From the NCBI GenBank assembly GCA_910584645.1, contig CAJUAU010000010.1, forward strand, positions 19,973 through 83,972: 64,000 bases of DNA. Direction: 5' to 3'. The DNA is from an uncultured Eubacterium sp. Lineage in GTDB: Bacteria > Bacillota > Clostridia > Lachnospirales > Lachnospiraceae. The position numbers were made by a program, and so were the translations under genes. Under the pieces are notes generated by a model, which had not been told where the DNA came from, searched no databases, and saw only the letters and a list, made by a program, of their open reading frames with translations. Positions within the stretch are counted from its first letter, which is position 1; each line of letters opens with the position of its first letter. Of the stretch, positions 35,475 through 45,171 are shown piece after piece.

Positions 35475-37286
35475 TTAGACGATCCTTTTAAACTTTTTCT
35501 CAAATTCTTTTTTAGTCATGGATATGGTAGTTGGCCTCCCATGGGGACAGTGATAAGGTTCTTCCGCTTTCAGCATTTTTTCTATAAGTTTTTCCGCTTC
35601 AGAAAAAGAAAGGGTGTGATTGCCTTTTACCGCCGCCTTACAGGAAATCGTAGCACAGCGGTCTGTGATCAGCTCTGTATTCCCCCTCTGTGGATTTTCC
35701 AGAAGTTCATCTAAAATACTGTAAAACAACTCCCTGGAAGCAAGATGCAGAAAATGGGAGGGCACCGCCTTCACAGCATATTCATCGCCCCCAAATTCTT
35801 CAATCTCAAAACCGAGATTTGTAAAAGCTTCCTGATAGGAGGCCAGCACTTCCTTTTCCCGGTGAGTCAGGGTGAGCACCACCGGAGCCAGCAGATTCTG
35901 GCTGTAAACATGATTTTCTGATAGTTCTTTCATCAGTTCTTCGTACAAAACTTTTTCATGGGCGGCATGCTGGTCAATGATCAGCAGCTCATCTTTGTAT
36001 TCGATAAGCCAGAAGGTACCAAATACTTGTCCGATCAGCCGGAAAGGAACCGCGTCTTCTTCATGAAGCAGCTGTTTCTGAAATAAGGACTGCTGTTCGT
36101 ATTTTATTTCCGGGAGCTGTGTATTTTTCAGCGGCGCTTTCGCGGCCATGGAGTCTGTGGCAGCCGGTGTCTGGATGATCCTCTTCGTCTCAAATGGTTC
36201 TGGCGTTTTTGGTATATCCGGTGTCTTCCCTGGAGTTCTTACCGTCCTTTTTTCTGCCCTCTTTGCCGGTTCTTCTTTGCCCAGGGAAACTTCCGGGATC
36301 AAAGCCGCCTGCTTTAATATTCCATGCAGTCCGGAACGGAACAGTTCATATACTTCTTCCTGATTGGTAAACCGTACTTCCATTTTTGAGGGGTGGACAT
36401 TTACATCCAGACAGGAACTGTCAATCTTCAGAAATAATGCAGTGAAAGGGAAACGGTTTGTCATGGAAAAGCCCTGATAGGCAGCCTCGATCCCCTTCTG
36501 GATCACCGGGCTTTTAATATGCCTTCCATTGATATAATAATTCATAAAAGAACGGGTCCCTCTGGAAAGTTCCGGCTTGCCGATAAAGCCCGTCAGCGTC
36601 ATGCCATTCTGGCTGACTTCCACTGGCAGCAGTGCTTTTGTAATGTCCGGCCCGTACTGATTGTAAATATTGTCCTTTACATTCCCATTTCCGGAGGTCT
36701 GGATCTTTATTTTTCCGTCCCAGATAAATTTGAAGCGGACTTCCGGATGGGACAATATGAAATGGAGTACTACATCACTGATATAGCCGCCTTCTGTCAT
36801 ATTGGTCTTTAAGAACTTTCCCCTCGCCGGTGTATTGTAAAATAAATTTCTCATAATAAAGGTGGTTCCGTCAGGACAGCCGATCTCTTCTTTTGTGATC
36901 TCCCTTCCCCCGTGGATCTCATAGCGGCAGCCAATGATGGAATCGGCATCTTTGGTGATCAGTTCCACCTGGGATACCGCGGCGATGCTCGAAAGCGCCT
37001 CTCCCCGGAATCCAAGACTTTTTACCTGGAGCAGATCTTCGATGGTGGATATTTTGCTGGTAGCATGGCGCTGAAAGGCCAGGGGGATCTGATCTTTGGG
37101 AATGCCGCAGCCATTGTCTGTGATCCGGATGAAGGAAATACCACCCTGCTTGATCTCGATGGTGATGGCATTTGCCCCGGAATCTATCGCATTTTCAACA
37201 AGTTCTTTTACAACTGCCGCCGGTCGTTCGATTACTTCACCGGCGGCAATCTTATCTATCGTATTCTGGTCTAAAAGATGAATCAT
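35475..37286 (-). CDS. mutL: DNA mismatch repair protein MutL
   Basis: A 603-residue MutL. The N-terminal GHKL ATPase has KELVENAIDSGANAI, RITDNGCGIPKDQI and KSLGFRGEALSSI. The linker is about 330-410. The C-terminal domain carries DQHAAHEKVLYE, matching the DQHA-x2-E-x4-E endonuclease motif, so this MutL should itself nick the strand, as expected in bacteria without MutH. Confidence 0.95.
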   Translation of the reverse strand: MIHLLDQNTIDKIAAGEVIERPAAVVKELVENAIDSGANAITIEIKQGGISFIRITDNGCGIPKDQIPLAFQRHATSKISTIEDLLQVKSLGFRGEALSSIAAVSQVELITKDADSIIGCRYEIHGGREITKEEIGCPDGTTFIMRNLFYNTPARGKFLKTNMTEGGYISDVVLHFILSHPEVRFKFIWDGKIKIQTSGNGNVKDNIYNQYGPDITKALLPVEVSQNGMTLTGFIGKPELSRGTRSFMNYYINGRHIKSPVIQKGIEAAYQGFSMTNRFPFTALFLKIDSSCLDVNVHPSKMEVRFTNQEEVYELFRSGLHGILKQAALIPEVSLGKEEPAKRAEKRTVRTPGKTPDIPKTPEPFETKRIIQTPAATDSMAAKAPLKNTQLPEIKYEQQSLFQKQLLHEEDAVPFRLIGQVFGTFWLIEYKDELLIIDQHAAHEKVLYEELMKELSENHVYSQNLLAPVVLTLTHREKEVLASYQEAFTNLGFEIEEFGGDEYAVKAVPSHFLHLASRELFYSILDELLENPQRGNTELITDRCATISCKAAVKGNHTLSFSEAEKLIEKMLKAEEPYHCPHGRPTTISMTKKEFEKKFKRIV

Positions 37287-37317
37287 AGGAATCCTCCATT
37301 CCCGGAATGGCTATTTC

Positions 37318-39975
37318 TCACCATTTATCTTTCAATTTATTCTGCCATTTGTAAACCAGGTTCATGGCATCCATTGGGGTGACATGGGACAGGTCGATAT
37401 CCCGGAGTTCAAATAATATGTCCTCATAGCTGAAAGAGGTCACTGCATCAAAGATAGATAACTGCGTCATCTCTCCTGGAACGGCGGCTTCTTTTTCTGG
37501 AGAACGATAACCGGCACCAGTTCCTTCTATAGCAGCAATAGGGCTGATCTCCTCTGCCTCCAGCTGGGCAGCGATCTCATTGGCGCGGTTCAGTACACTT
37601 TCCGGGACACCGGCGAGCTTTGCCACCTGGATCCCATAGCTCTTATCGGCGCCGCCTTTTACGATCTTACGCAGGAATACTATATCTTCACCGTCTTCTT
37701 TTACTGCGATACAGCAGTTCTGCACGCCCTCTAATTTGCCCTCCAGTTCCGTAAGTTCATGATAATGGGTAGCAAAAAGAGTTTTTGCCCCAATGTTCTT
37801 CTTTCCCACGATGTGTTCCACCACCGCCCATGCAATACTGAGCCCGTCAAAGGTAGAAGTTCCCCTTCCAATTTCATCCAGTATGATAAGACTGTTTTTC
37901 GTTGCATTGTGCAGGATATTTGCCACCTCTGTCATCTCCACCATGAAGGTACTCTGGCCGCTGGCCAGGTCATCGGAGGCGCCCACTCTGGTGAAGATCC
38001 GGTCTGCTAAGGAAATATCCGCCGATGCCGCCGGGACAAAGGAACCGATCTGAGCCATCAGTACAATAAGGGCTGTCTGGCGCATGTAAGTAGATTTCCC
38101 TGCCATATTGGGGCCTGTGATGATCATAAGCTGGTGGGAATCTTCATCCAGATAGGTGTCATTGGCAATAAACATATCATGATCGATCATCTGCTCGATC
38201 ACCGGATGTCTTCCTTCTTTTATATTCAGTATTCCCCGGTCGTTAAGCACAGGGCGCACATAATTATTCTTTTCTGCCACATAGGCAAGGGAGGTGATCA
38301 TATCGATCATGGCGACAGCTTTTGCCGTCTGCTGGATACGGTCCACCTGTGTAAAAATGTGATCCCGGATCTGGCAGAACAGCTGATACTCCAGATTGTA
38401 CAGCTTCTCTTCCGCGCCCAGTACGATATCTTCTAACTCTTTGAGTTTTTCCGTAGTATACCGTTCAGAGTTCGTCAGGGTCTGCTTCCGGATCCAGTTG
38501 TCGGGAACCAGATCTTTGTAGGAGTTGGTTACCTCCAGATAATAGCCAAATACACGGTTATATTTCACTTTCAGGTTTTTGATCCCAGTATGCTCCCGCT
38601 CTTCTGCTTCGAGAGAAGCCAGCCAGGTTTTCCCCTCAGATTTTGCCCGCCGCAGCTGGTCCACCTGGGAATCATACCCTTCTTTTATGATGCCGCCATC
38701 GTGAAGAGCCAGAGGCGGTTCCTCGTTGATGGCAGAAGAGATCAGGGCACACAGGTCTTCCAGAGGGTCCAGTTCACAGCTCAGCTCATGAAAAAGCTGG
38801 CTGTTGAAATTTTCACATAAAAATAAAATATGAGGAAGCATCTGAAGGGAACTGAGCAGGGCGATCAAATCTCTTGGATTGGCAGATTTATAGCTGATCT
38901 TGCTGAGAAGGCGTTCCAGGTCATAGATCGGATTCAGGTATTCCCGAAGCTCCTCTCTGGTGATCATGTTCTGGTTTAATTCATCAATAGCATCGTATCT
39001 GCGCAGGATGGTTTCCTTATCGATCAGAGGCTGTTCCAGACTGGCCCGAAGCTTCCTTGCCCCCATTGCCGTCCTGGTCTTATCCAGAACCCAGAGCAGG
39101 GAACCTCTTTTTTGTTTTTCCCGCAGGGTCTCTACCAGTTCCAGGTTTCGTCTCGTATTACGGTCCAGCAGCATATATTTTCCGGAACTATACGGGACAA
39201 GGGACAAAATATGTGCCAGGGAGGTCTTCTGGGTTTCCACCAGGTATTGCATGACCGCTCCGGCAGCAATGATCCCGGTAAAATAATCCGACAAGCCCAT
39301 TCCGTCCAGTGAGGCAATGGAAAAATGACGGCACAAAGTTTTTTTGCATAGCTCTTCATCAAAATAATGGGGAGCCAGAGCTGAGATGGAGATTCCCAGC
39401 CTGCCTTTTAATTCTTCCACGTCAATACCACATATGTAGAATGCGTCGTTGCATATGATCTCTGAGGGCATGAACTTATTGATCTCATCCAAAAGTTTTC
39501 CCGGGGTATCTACTTCTGTCAGAAGGTATTCTCCCGTGGAAACATCCACAACAGATACGCCAAACCCGTTTCCTGTGGACACGATTCCCATAAGATAATT
39601 ATTTTTACTCTCATCCAGTGCTTCCGGGCTGCAGTTGGTGCCGGGAGTGACAACCCGGATCACTTCCCTTTTCACCAGTCCCTTTGCAAGTTTAGGATCT
39701 TCTACCTGTTCACAGATAGCCACTTTGTATCCCTTGGATACCAGGCGGGTGATATAACCTTCCGCAGAATGAAAGGGGACACCACACATGGGTGCCCTTT
39801 CTTTTAATCCACAGCTCTTTCCTGTGAGAGTAAGTTCCAGTTCTTTCGAGACGCATTTGGCATCTTCAAAAAACATCTCATAAAAATCCCCCAGGCGGTA
39901 AAACAGGATACAATCTTTATATTCGTTCTTTGTCTCCAGATACTTTTGCATCATGGGTGTAAGCTGATCTTCCAT
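37318..39975 (-). CDS. mutS: DNA mismatch repair protein MutS
   Basis: An 885-residue MutS1. The mismatch-reading Phe-x-Glu is in GDFYEMFFEDA near residue 30. Connector, lever and clamp domains follow. The ATPase has TGPNMAGKSTYMRQTA near 615 and LDEIGRGTSTFDG, with FATHYHELTELE after it. The C-terminal DLSHVTPMDAMNLVYKWQN region mediates tetramer/MutL contact. The ATG at 39975 is preferred for spacing to GGATG; one at 39984 is also possible. Confidence 0.95.
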   Translation of the reverse strand: MEDQLTPMMQKYLETKNEYKDCILFYRLGDFYEMFFEDAKCVSKELELTLTGKSCGLKERAPMCGVPFHSAEGYITRLVSKGYKVAICEQVEDPKLAKGLVKREVIRVVTPGTNCSPEALDESKNNYLMGIVSTGNGFGVSVVDVSTGEYLLTEVDTPGKLLDEINKFMPSEIICNDAFYICGIDVEELKGRLGISISALAPHYFDEELCKKTLCRHFSIASLDGMGLSDYFTGIIAAGAVMQYLVETQKTSLAHILSLVPYSSGKYMLLDRNTRRNLELVETLREKQKRGSLLWVLDKTRTAMGARKLRASLEQPLIDKETILRRYDAIDELNQNMITREELREYLNPIYDLERLLSKISYKSANPRDLIALLSSLQMLPHILFLCENFNSQLFHELSCELDPLEDLCALISSAINEEPPLALHDGGIIKEGYDSQVDQLRRAKSEGKTWLASLEAEEREHTGIKNLKVKYNRVFGYYLEVTNSYKDLVPDNWIRKQTLTNSERYTTEKLKELEDIVLGAEEKLYNLEYQLFCQIRDHIFTQVDRIQQTAKAVAMIDMITSLAYVAEKNNYVRPVLNDRGILNIKEGRHPVIEQMIDHDMFIANDTYLDEDSHQLMIITGPNMAGKSTYMRQTALIVLMAQIGSFVPAASADISLADRIFTRVGASDDLASGQSTFMVEMTEVANILHNATKNSLIILDEIGRGTSTFDGLSIAWAVVEHIVGKKNIGAKTLFATHYHELTELEGKLEGVQNCCIAVKEDGEDIVFLRKIVKGGADKSYGIQVAKLAGVPESVLNRANEIAAQLEAEEISPIAAIEGTGAGYRSPEKEAAVPGEMTQLSIFDAVTSFSYEDILFELRDIDLSHVTPMDAMNLVYKWQNKLKDKW

Positions 39976-40041
39976 TATGTTCATCCATTTCTAAATCTTG
40001 TTATATGCATTAGGGGGTAACTTCTGATCCCAAAGATGCTA

Positions 40042-40836
40042 TTATTCTTCTGCTGTCTGATCCGGGGTTGACTGAGGCGGATCCGTCGGAGCCTGTGTCG
40101 GTTTTGGTGGATCCGTCGGAGCCGGTGTTGGTTTCGGCGGCTCCGTTGGAACTGTTGTCGGCTCAGGTGGATCCGTAGGTTCCTGTGTCCTGACCGGTTT
40201 TTGTGTTTTGACTGGTTTCTTTGGTTTTTTTGTTTGCTTTGGTTTCGGCGTTTTTGTTGCTTTCGGCGCCACAGTCGGTTTTGGTGTCATTGTAGTTACT
40301 TTTGGAGTCGTCGTCGGCTCAGATACCGGCTTACTTGTACTCAGGTAAATCGTGCTGATATAACCTTCTTTTCCATCATAAGATACTTTGGTCCACTCCT
40401 TGCCGTATTCGAGAATATCCACCTCTTCACCGGCAGCTACTTTGGCGATGACGGAAGCTGTAAGGGAAGGTTCACTTCTCAGATTAACAACTGTAGTAGC
40501 ATAAGCTGTTTTCGCTGATTTGAGTCCTTCTGTTTCTTCATCATCTTCATCGTCATCAAAGTCTTCTTCATTGCCATTGATAATAGCTTTATCATATGGC
40601 GGATCTGTCTTTTCCGGCTCAACGGCCTGTTCGGTCACAACCGCCGGTGTTTCGTCAGCAACCTCATCACTGTCAATACTTTTATCACTAAAGAAATAGA
40701 TCTTTGCAACAAATATCAGCGCTATCAGCAGTGTGCAGGCGATCAAACCAGACCAGATCCCCACTATAAATTCAAAACGAAATTTTTTATCTGTTTTTAA
40801 TTTTTCTGTAAACTTTTGTTTATTTTCTGCACTCAT
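40042..40836 (-). CDS. Membrane-anchored SH3-domain protein
   Basis: A 264-residue protein with a cytoplasmic N-terminus, one membrane segment (about 29-49), an acidic linker, and an extracellular bacterial SH3 domain at about 108-168 (VVNLRSEPSLTASVIAKVAA, VDILEYGKEWTKVSYDGKEG). Such domains bind peptidoglycan or wall proteins. The last 90 residues are rich in Pro, Thr and Lys, with repeated PTDPPKPTPAPTDPPKPTQA-type units that probably span the wall. AAGGAGATGAC precedes the start. It is divergent from lexA and has no obvious partner. Confidence 0.8.
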   Translation of the reverse strand: MSAENKQKFTEKLKTDKKFRFEFIVGIWSGLIACTLLIALIFVAKIYFFSDKSIDSDEVADETPAVVTEQAVEPEKTDPPYDKAIINGNEEDFDDDEDDEETEGLKSAKTAYATTVVNLRSEPSLTASVIAKVAAGEEVDILEYGKEWTKVSYDGKEGYISTIYLSTSKPVSEPTTTPKVTTMTPKPTVAPKATKTPKPKQTKKPKKPVKTQKPVRTQEPTDPPEPTTVPTEPPKPTPAPTDPPKPTQAPTDPPQSTPDQTAEE

Positions 40837-40932
40837 TCGTTTGTCATCTCCTTACAAAAAGCTTTTCCTTCATAATTATAACCATTATACGAAAATTTGT
40901 CCACAAAAATTTAAAGAAAATGCAGGAAACAC

Positions 40933-40993
40933 AGAACAAACGTTTGACAAAATAAAAAATATGTGTTATATTATGAATACAAACAGTTGTTTG
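40933..40993 (+). promoter_or_regulatory. lexA promoter with two SOS boxes
   Basis: TTGACA (40944-40949) and TATATT (40967-40972) are 17 bp apart. CAAACAGTTGTTTG (40980-40993), a perfect CAAAC-N4-GTTTG dyad, covers the start site. AGAACAAACGTTTG (40933-40946) overlaps the -35 box and contains GAAC-N4-GTTT. Together they fit LexA autoregulation. Confidence 0.85.
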
Positions 40994-41020
40994 CATTAAA
41001 AAAGCAGGAGGTAGCAGAAC

Positions 41021-41635
41021 ATGGGTAATGGTCGAATTTCTGCCAAACAGAGTGAAATATTAGAGTATATAAAGGAACAGATTCTTACAAAAGGATATCC
41101 CCCGGCTGTAAGGGAGATTTGTAATGCTGTAAATTTAAAATCCACTTCATCGGTTCACTCCCATCTTGAGACATTGGAAAAGAACGGATACATAAGACGG
41201 GACCCAACAAAACCGCGCGCCATTGAGATCGTAGATGATAGTTTTAACTTAACCAGAAAGGAAATGCGCAATATTCCAATCCTGGGAACGGTGGCGGCAG
41301 GCCAGCCAATCTTTGCAGAAGAAAATATCAGCGGCTATTTTCCTCTTCTTGCAGATGAACTCCCTTCTGGAGATCTGTTTATTTTAAATGTCCGGGGCGA
41401 AAGCATGATCAATATAGGTATTTATGACGGCGATAAGGTTATCGTACGTCAGAGCCCCACTGCCAGAAATGGTGAAATTGTCGTAGCACTGGTAGAGGAT
41501 TCAGCAACGGTTAAGACCTATTATAAAGAAGATGGACGTTACCGTCTTCAGCCTGAAAATGATACGATGGAGCCGATTTATGTAGATCAGGTTGTGATCC
41601 TGGGCATTGTCGTCGGACTTTTCCGCTTAATGTAG
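41021..41635 (+). CDS. lexA: SOS repressor LexA
   Basis: A 204-residue LexA. The winged helix-turn-helix (about 1-70; YPPAVREICNAVNLKSTSSV as recognition region) is followed by a linker and the S24 autoprotease. The cleavage site is Ala93-Gly94 (GTVAAGQP); the dyad is Ser128 (RGESMINIG) and Lys165 (DSATVKTYYK). RecA filaments trigger self-cleavage after DNA damage. GGAGG precedes the ATG, and the promoter carries two matching boxes. Confidence 0.96.
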   Translation: MGNGRISAKQSEILEYIKEQILTKGYPPAVREICNAVNLKSTSSVHSHLETLEKNGYIRRDPTKPRAIEIVDDSFNLTRKEMRNIPILGTVAAGQPIFAEENISGYFPLLADELPSGDLFILNVRGESMINIGIYDGDKVIVRQSPTARNGEIVVALVEDSATVKTYYKEDGRYRLQPENDTMEPIYVDQVVILGIVVGLFRLM

Positions 41636-41663
41636 CAGGCACTTTTTAACAGAACATCAAACA

Positions 41664-41703
41664 AATAAGCAGGGAACGGTTTTCCCTGGGTTCCCTGCTT
41701 ATT
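41664..41703. terminator. Terminator between lexA and rsfS
   Basis: AATAAGCAGGGAAC (41664-41677) pairs with GTTCCCTGCTTATT (41690-41703), 14 bp, between convergent genes. Confidence 0.85.
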
Positions 41704-41717
41704 GTCTATAGATGCGG

Positions 41718-42071
41718 TCAATTCAGCTCTTCGCGCTCTACGGTTCTTCCGTCTCTCCAGATACGTTCCAGATCATAAAAAAGCCGGTCTTCCGGTGAAA
41801 AAATATGCACGATCACATCACGGTAGTCCATCAGGATCCATGTAGAATTTTTATTTCCCTCGATCCGTTTGCTGTCGATGCCATTTTCATGCATTTTAAG
41901 TTCCACATTATCTAACATTGCGGTGATCTGAGGACCATTATTCCCGTTGGCAATGATCAGGTAATCTGCAATAACGGAGATTTCATCAATCTTTATGATC
42001 CGGATATCCTTTCCCAGTTTTTCATCCAGAGCATCGTATGCTATTCTTGCCATTTCTTTTGAATTCAGCAT
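41718..42071 (-). CDS. rsfS: Ribosome silencing factor RsfS
   Basis: A 117-residue RsfS/Iojap protein. Conserved parts: DIRIIKIDEISVIADYLIIA, WILMDYRDVIVHIFSPEDRLFYDLE (split across residues 84-108). It binds L14 of the 50S subunit and blocks subunit joining in starved cells. It follows the nadD fusion gene by 25 bp, the normal neighbour. Confidence 0.94.
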   Translation of the reverse strand: MLNSKEMARIAYDALDEKLGKDIRIIKIDEISVIADYLIIANGNNGPQITAMLDNVELKMHENGIDSKRIEGNKNSTWILMDYRDVIVHIFSPEDRLFYDLERIWRDGRTVEREELN

Positions 42072-42096
42072 GTCCTTTCCTCCATTTAAAAATATT

Positions 42097-43329
42097 CTAT
42101 ATCAATTCTGTTTTCAGTCCATTTTTTTTTCGATAGTATTTGTAAGTTTCGATTGTCTGCGGATCAATGGGAGCGCCTGATTTTTCCAGGTACTTTACAC
42201 AGCACTCCAATACCATGAACAGAGCCCTGTCAAGATTTTTAAAACTTGTCCTGCGGATCTGCGCCAGCGAATACGGTTTACAGTTCATTGCTCTGCCAGG
42301 CTCCATATAATCCGCCAGATAAATGATTTTCTCTAAAAGCGTCATTTTGGGTTTTCCCGTTGTGTGCCAGGTGATGGCAGATAAAATCTCTCTGTCCTGG
42401 ATCCCATATCTGGTCTTAGCAATATAAGCGCCCAGTTTGCCATGGATCAAGGCTGTATTTTCCATTTCTACTTTCGTCAGTGAAATGTCTGCTTCCTGAC
42501 AAGCCGCAATCTGTTCTTTTCCGGTCAGATATTTAGCGCAGTCGTGAAGCAGCCCGGCGGTGTATGCCTGGGTGCAGTCACAGCCGTGTACTGCCGCCAG
42601 ATTGGCTGCCGTCATTGCCACCCCCAGTGTATGAATATAGCGTTTGGGTTTGAGACAGGCAGAGAGGCAGGCATACATATCAGATACCTTCATCGGAAGT
42701 TCCGTTTTTTCCTGTAACAGCCGGTCACAGCCATACAGGCCATGAAACTGTATATATTGTGTTACTGGTACAGGGCAGTAAGTACTTACGTCACAGCCCG
42801 ATGCCAGTTTATTCCGGATCATTTCAGAGGAAATCCTTTGTGGCGGCATCTGAATCTCCGATATTCGTGCTCCATATTTTTCCTGATAATATTGGATCCA
42901 CTCTGTTATTTTATTTTCTGAGATATCGCCCCGGCTGGCAGCCAGAATGTGACATCGGCTGAATATATACGCCGGTTCCTTCCAGCTTTCCAACGAAGCC
43001 AGAGAGTCTCCGCCAAGTATAAAATAGAATTGGTCTCCGGGACATGTCTCTGTGAGATATGCCAGGGTGTCTCTGGTGAAGGTGATACCTTCTCTCTTTA
43101 ATTCAAGATCAGAAAAAGTAAAATGAGGATGATCCTGAATGGCATGCTGAATCATCCGTTTCCGGTGAGAATCCGATGCAATTCCCTGCTTATTCTTATG
43201 GGGCGGATTTTTGGATGGCATAAAACGGACCTCATCCAGCTGATACTGGGTTCTGGCCTCTTCTGCCATACTTAGATGAACGTTGTGGATGGGGTTAAAG
43301 GTCCCCCCCATGAGTCCTATTTTAGCCAT
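42097..43329 (-). CDS. nadD: NadD-YqeK fusion: nicotinate-nucleotide adenylyltransferase plus HD hydrolase
   Basis: A 410-residue two-domain protein. Residues 1-200 are NadD: GLMGGTFNPIHNVHLSMAEE, the FILGGDSLASLESWK loop and the ISSEMIRNKL motif; it makes deamido-NAD from NaMN and ATP. Residues 215-400 are an HD domain of YqeK type (YIHTLGVAMTA, AGLLHDCAKY, HGKLGAYIA, WHTTGKPKM, KIIYLADYMEPGR); YqeK proteins hydrolyse diadenosine tetraphosphate. In most Firmicutes these are two adjacent genes; here there is one uninterrupted frame. It lies between yhbY and rsfS. Confidence 0.92.
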   Translation of the reverse strand: MAKIGLMGGTFNPIHNVHLSMAEEARTQYQLDEVRFMPSKNPPHKNKQGIASDSHRKRMIQHAIQDHPHFTFSDLELKREGITFTRDTLAYLTETCPGDQFYFILGGDSLASLESWKEPAYIFSRCHILAASRGDISENKITEWIQYYQEKYGARISEIQMPPQRISSEMIRNKLASGCDVSTYCPVPVTQYIQFHGLYGCDRLLQEKTELPMKVSDMYACLSACLKPKRYIHTLGVAMTAANLAAVHGCDCTQAYTAGLLHDCAKYLTGKEQIAACQEADISLTKVEMENTALIHGKLGAYIAKTRYGIQDREILSAITWHTTGKPKMTLLEKIIYLADYMEPGRAMNCKPYSLAQIRRTSFKNLDRALFMVLECCVKYLEKSGAPIDPQTIETYKYYRKKNGLKTELI

Positions 43330-43437
43330 AGATCATAATCACCATCTCTACATTATTTTCTGCACACGGTTTATGTGCATTCCCGGTTGCGAAGCAGCTT
43401 GCCAATAAACTCGTCAGAGTTTATTTTATCACAAATT

Positions 43438-43728
43438 CTATTTGGGCAGCTCAATCTGGTTTTTGTCTTTCGACTCCCGGTATAATACGATCTTTTTCCC
43501 GATCACCTGAACCACTTCGGCATGCGTCCTCTCTGCAATGGTCTCTGCTATTCCTCTGGGATCATCAAAGCAGTTTTTCAGTACATGTATTTTAATGAGC
43601 TCTCTTGCTTCCAACGCTTCATCTACAGCTATGGTAAATTCCGGCGTAATAGAAGATTTACCAATCTGCAGGATCGGATTGATCTTCATGGCAAGTCCTT
43701 TTAGATATGCTCTTTGTTTGCTAGTCAT
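43438..43728 (-). CDS. yhbY: YhbY-type RNA-binding protein
   Basis: A 96-residue CRM-domain protein: TSKQRAYLKGLAMKINPILQ, then IGKSSITPEFTIAVDEALEA with the GKxG-like loop, then ELIKIHVLKNC. It associates with pre-50S particles. It lies between obgE and nadD, as usual. Confidence 0.92.
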   Translation of the reverse strand: MTSKQRAYLKGLAMKINPILQIGKSSITPEFTIAVDEALEARELIKIHVLKNCFDDPRGIAETIAERTHAEVVQVIGKKIVLYRESKDKNQIELPK

Positions 43729-43820
43729 AGGATTATCCTTTCTTTTATCAAATATTAGATGCCTGGACAGCGAAATGTAAGTTACTGATATATCCGCTCA
43801 GGATAATTGGTTTAGCCGCT

Positions 43821-45107
43821 TTAGCGGAAATATTCAAAACTCCATCCATAAATCTCGACAGTATCACCGTCCTCTATGCCGAGTGCTTCAAGCTCTTCCA
43901 GCATGCCATTGTTTTTAATAAATTTCTGGAAAAATTCAAACCCTTTTTCCGAATCCAGATTGGTATAGCCAAGCATCCGTTCCACCCGAGGTCCTTCGAT
44001 GTGATAAATGCCCTCCTCATCCTGAAATACCGAATAGGGCTCATCCCGGAAATCTGGTTCCTGGATCAGATACTCTTTTTCAAAGACGATCTTTTCTTCC
44101 TTGATCTCATCCAGCATGTTTTTGACATGGTATAATAGTTCCTTTACCCCGCTGCCCGTAACCGCCGAAATGGGAAATACTTTAACCCCCTGAGGTTCAA
44201 ATTCTTCCTTCAGCAGTGTCAGTACAGTCTCCTCTTCGTCCCCATAAAAACAATCAATCTTGTTAGCGGCGATCACCTGGGGACGGGAAGCAACCTCTTC
44301 ACTGTAGACACGAAGTTCCTCATTGATGAGCTTGATGTCCTGGATGGGATCACGCCCCTCTGTGGAGGCTGCGTCCACCATGTGGATCATCACTCTTGTC
44401 CTCTCAATGTGTTTGAGGAACTGATGTCCCAGGCCAATCCCTTCAGAAGCGCCCTCGATCAATCCTGGAATATCCGCAATGACAAAACCATCTGTCCCTT
44501 CCAGGTCTACGACGCCCAGATTCGGATTTAAGGTTGTAAAGTGATAGTTGGCGATCTTAGGGCGGGCATTGGTCACGCGGGATAGAAACGTTGATTTTCC
44601 TACATTGGGGAAGCCTACCAGTCCCACATCAGCGATAGTTTTTAATTCCAGTATTACTTCCAGTTCCATAGCTGGCCTGCCTGGCTGGGCATATTTGGGT
44701 GCCTGCATCGTCGGCGTCGCATAGTGCTGGTTTCCTTTGCCGCCTCTTCCGCCTTTTAAAATGACCTCCCTTGTATTTTCATAGGACATATCTGTGATGA
44801 CCTGGCCGGAACCTGCTTCTTTTACAATGGTGCCAGCGGGAACTTTAACGATCAGGTCTTTGCCATCTCTGCCGTGGCAGCGCTTTTTGCCGCCAGGTTC
44901 TCCGTCTTCTGCACAATATTTTCTTATATGTCTAAATTCATTTAATGTATTGAGGCCGGGATCCACCTCAAAGATCAGGTCTCCGCCTCTTCCTCCGTCG
45001 CCGCCGTCCGGTCCTCCTGCCGGAACATATAATTCCCGGCGGAAACTTACATGACCGTCGCCGCCTTTGCCGGATCGAATGTATATCTTTGCCTGGTCTG
45101 CAAACAT
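43821..45107 (-). CDS. obgE: GTPase Obg
   Basis: A 428-residue Obg GTPase involved in late 50S assembly. The glycine-rich Obg domain (1-158; GGKGGDGHVSFRRE-like start, then PGGKKRCHGRDG), the G domain (GFPNVGKSTFLSRV G1 near 166, DIPGLIEG G3, NKID G4) and the C-terminal OCT domain (about 345-425) are all present. The upstream region to rpmA holds a 188-bp palindromic element. Confidence 0.96.
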   Translation of the reverse strand: MFADQAKIYIRSGKGGDGHVSFRRELYVPAGGPDGGDGGRGGDLIFEVDPGLNTLNEFRHIRKYCAEDGEPGGKKRCHGRDGKDLIVKVPAGTIVKEAGSGQVITDMSYENTREVILKGGRGGKGNQHYATPTMQAPKYAQPGRPAMELEVILELKTIADVGLVGFPNVGKSTFLSRVTNARPKIANYHFTTLNPNLGVVDLEGTDGFVIADIPGLIEGASEGIGLGHQFLKHIERTRVMIHMVDAASTEGRDPIQDIKLINEELRVYSEEVASRPQVIAANKIDCFYGDEEETVLTLLKEEFEPQGVKVFPISAVTGSGVKELLYHVKNMLDEIKEEKIVFEKEYLIQEPDFRDEPYSVFQDEEGIYHIEGPRVERMLGYTNLDSEKGFEFFQKFIKNNGMLEELEALGIEDGDTVEIYGWSFEYFR

Positions 45108-45171
45108 GTCTGCCTCCTTTTTCTAAACCACGAAAATATTTCTTTAGTTTCGCGAATCAAGAACTTTCCCA

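Noticed and set aside
43330..43437. Terminator between yhbY and nadD
   Set aside because: Small hairpins are present, but no T run follows on the coding strand.
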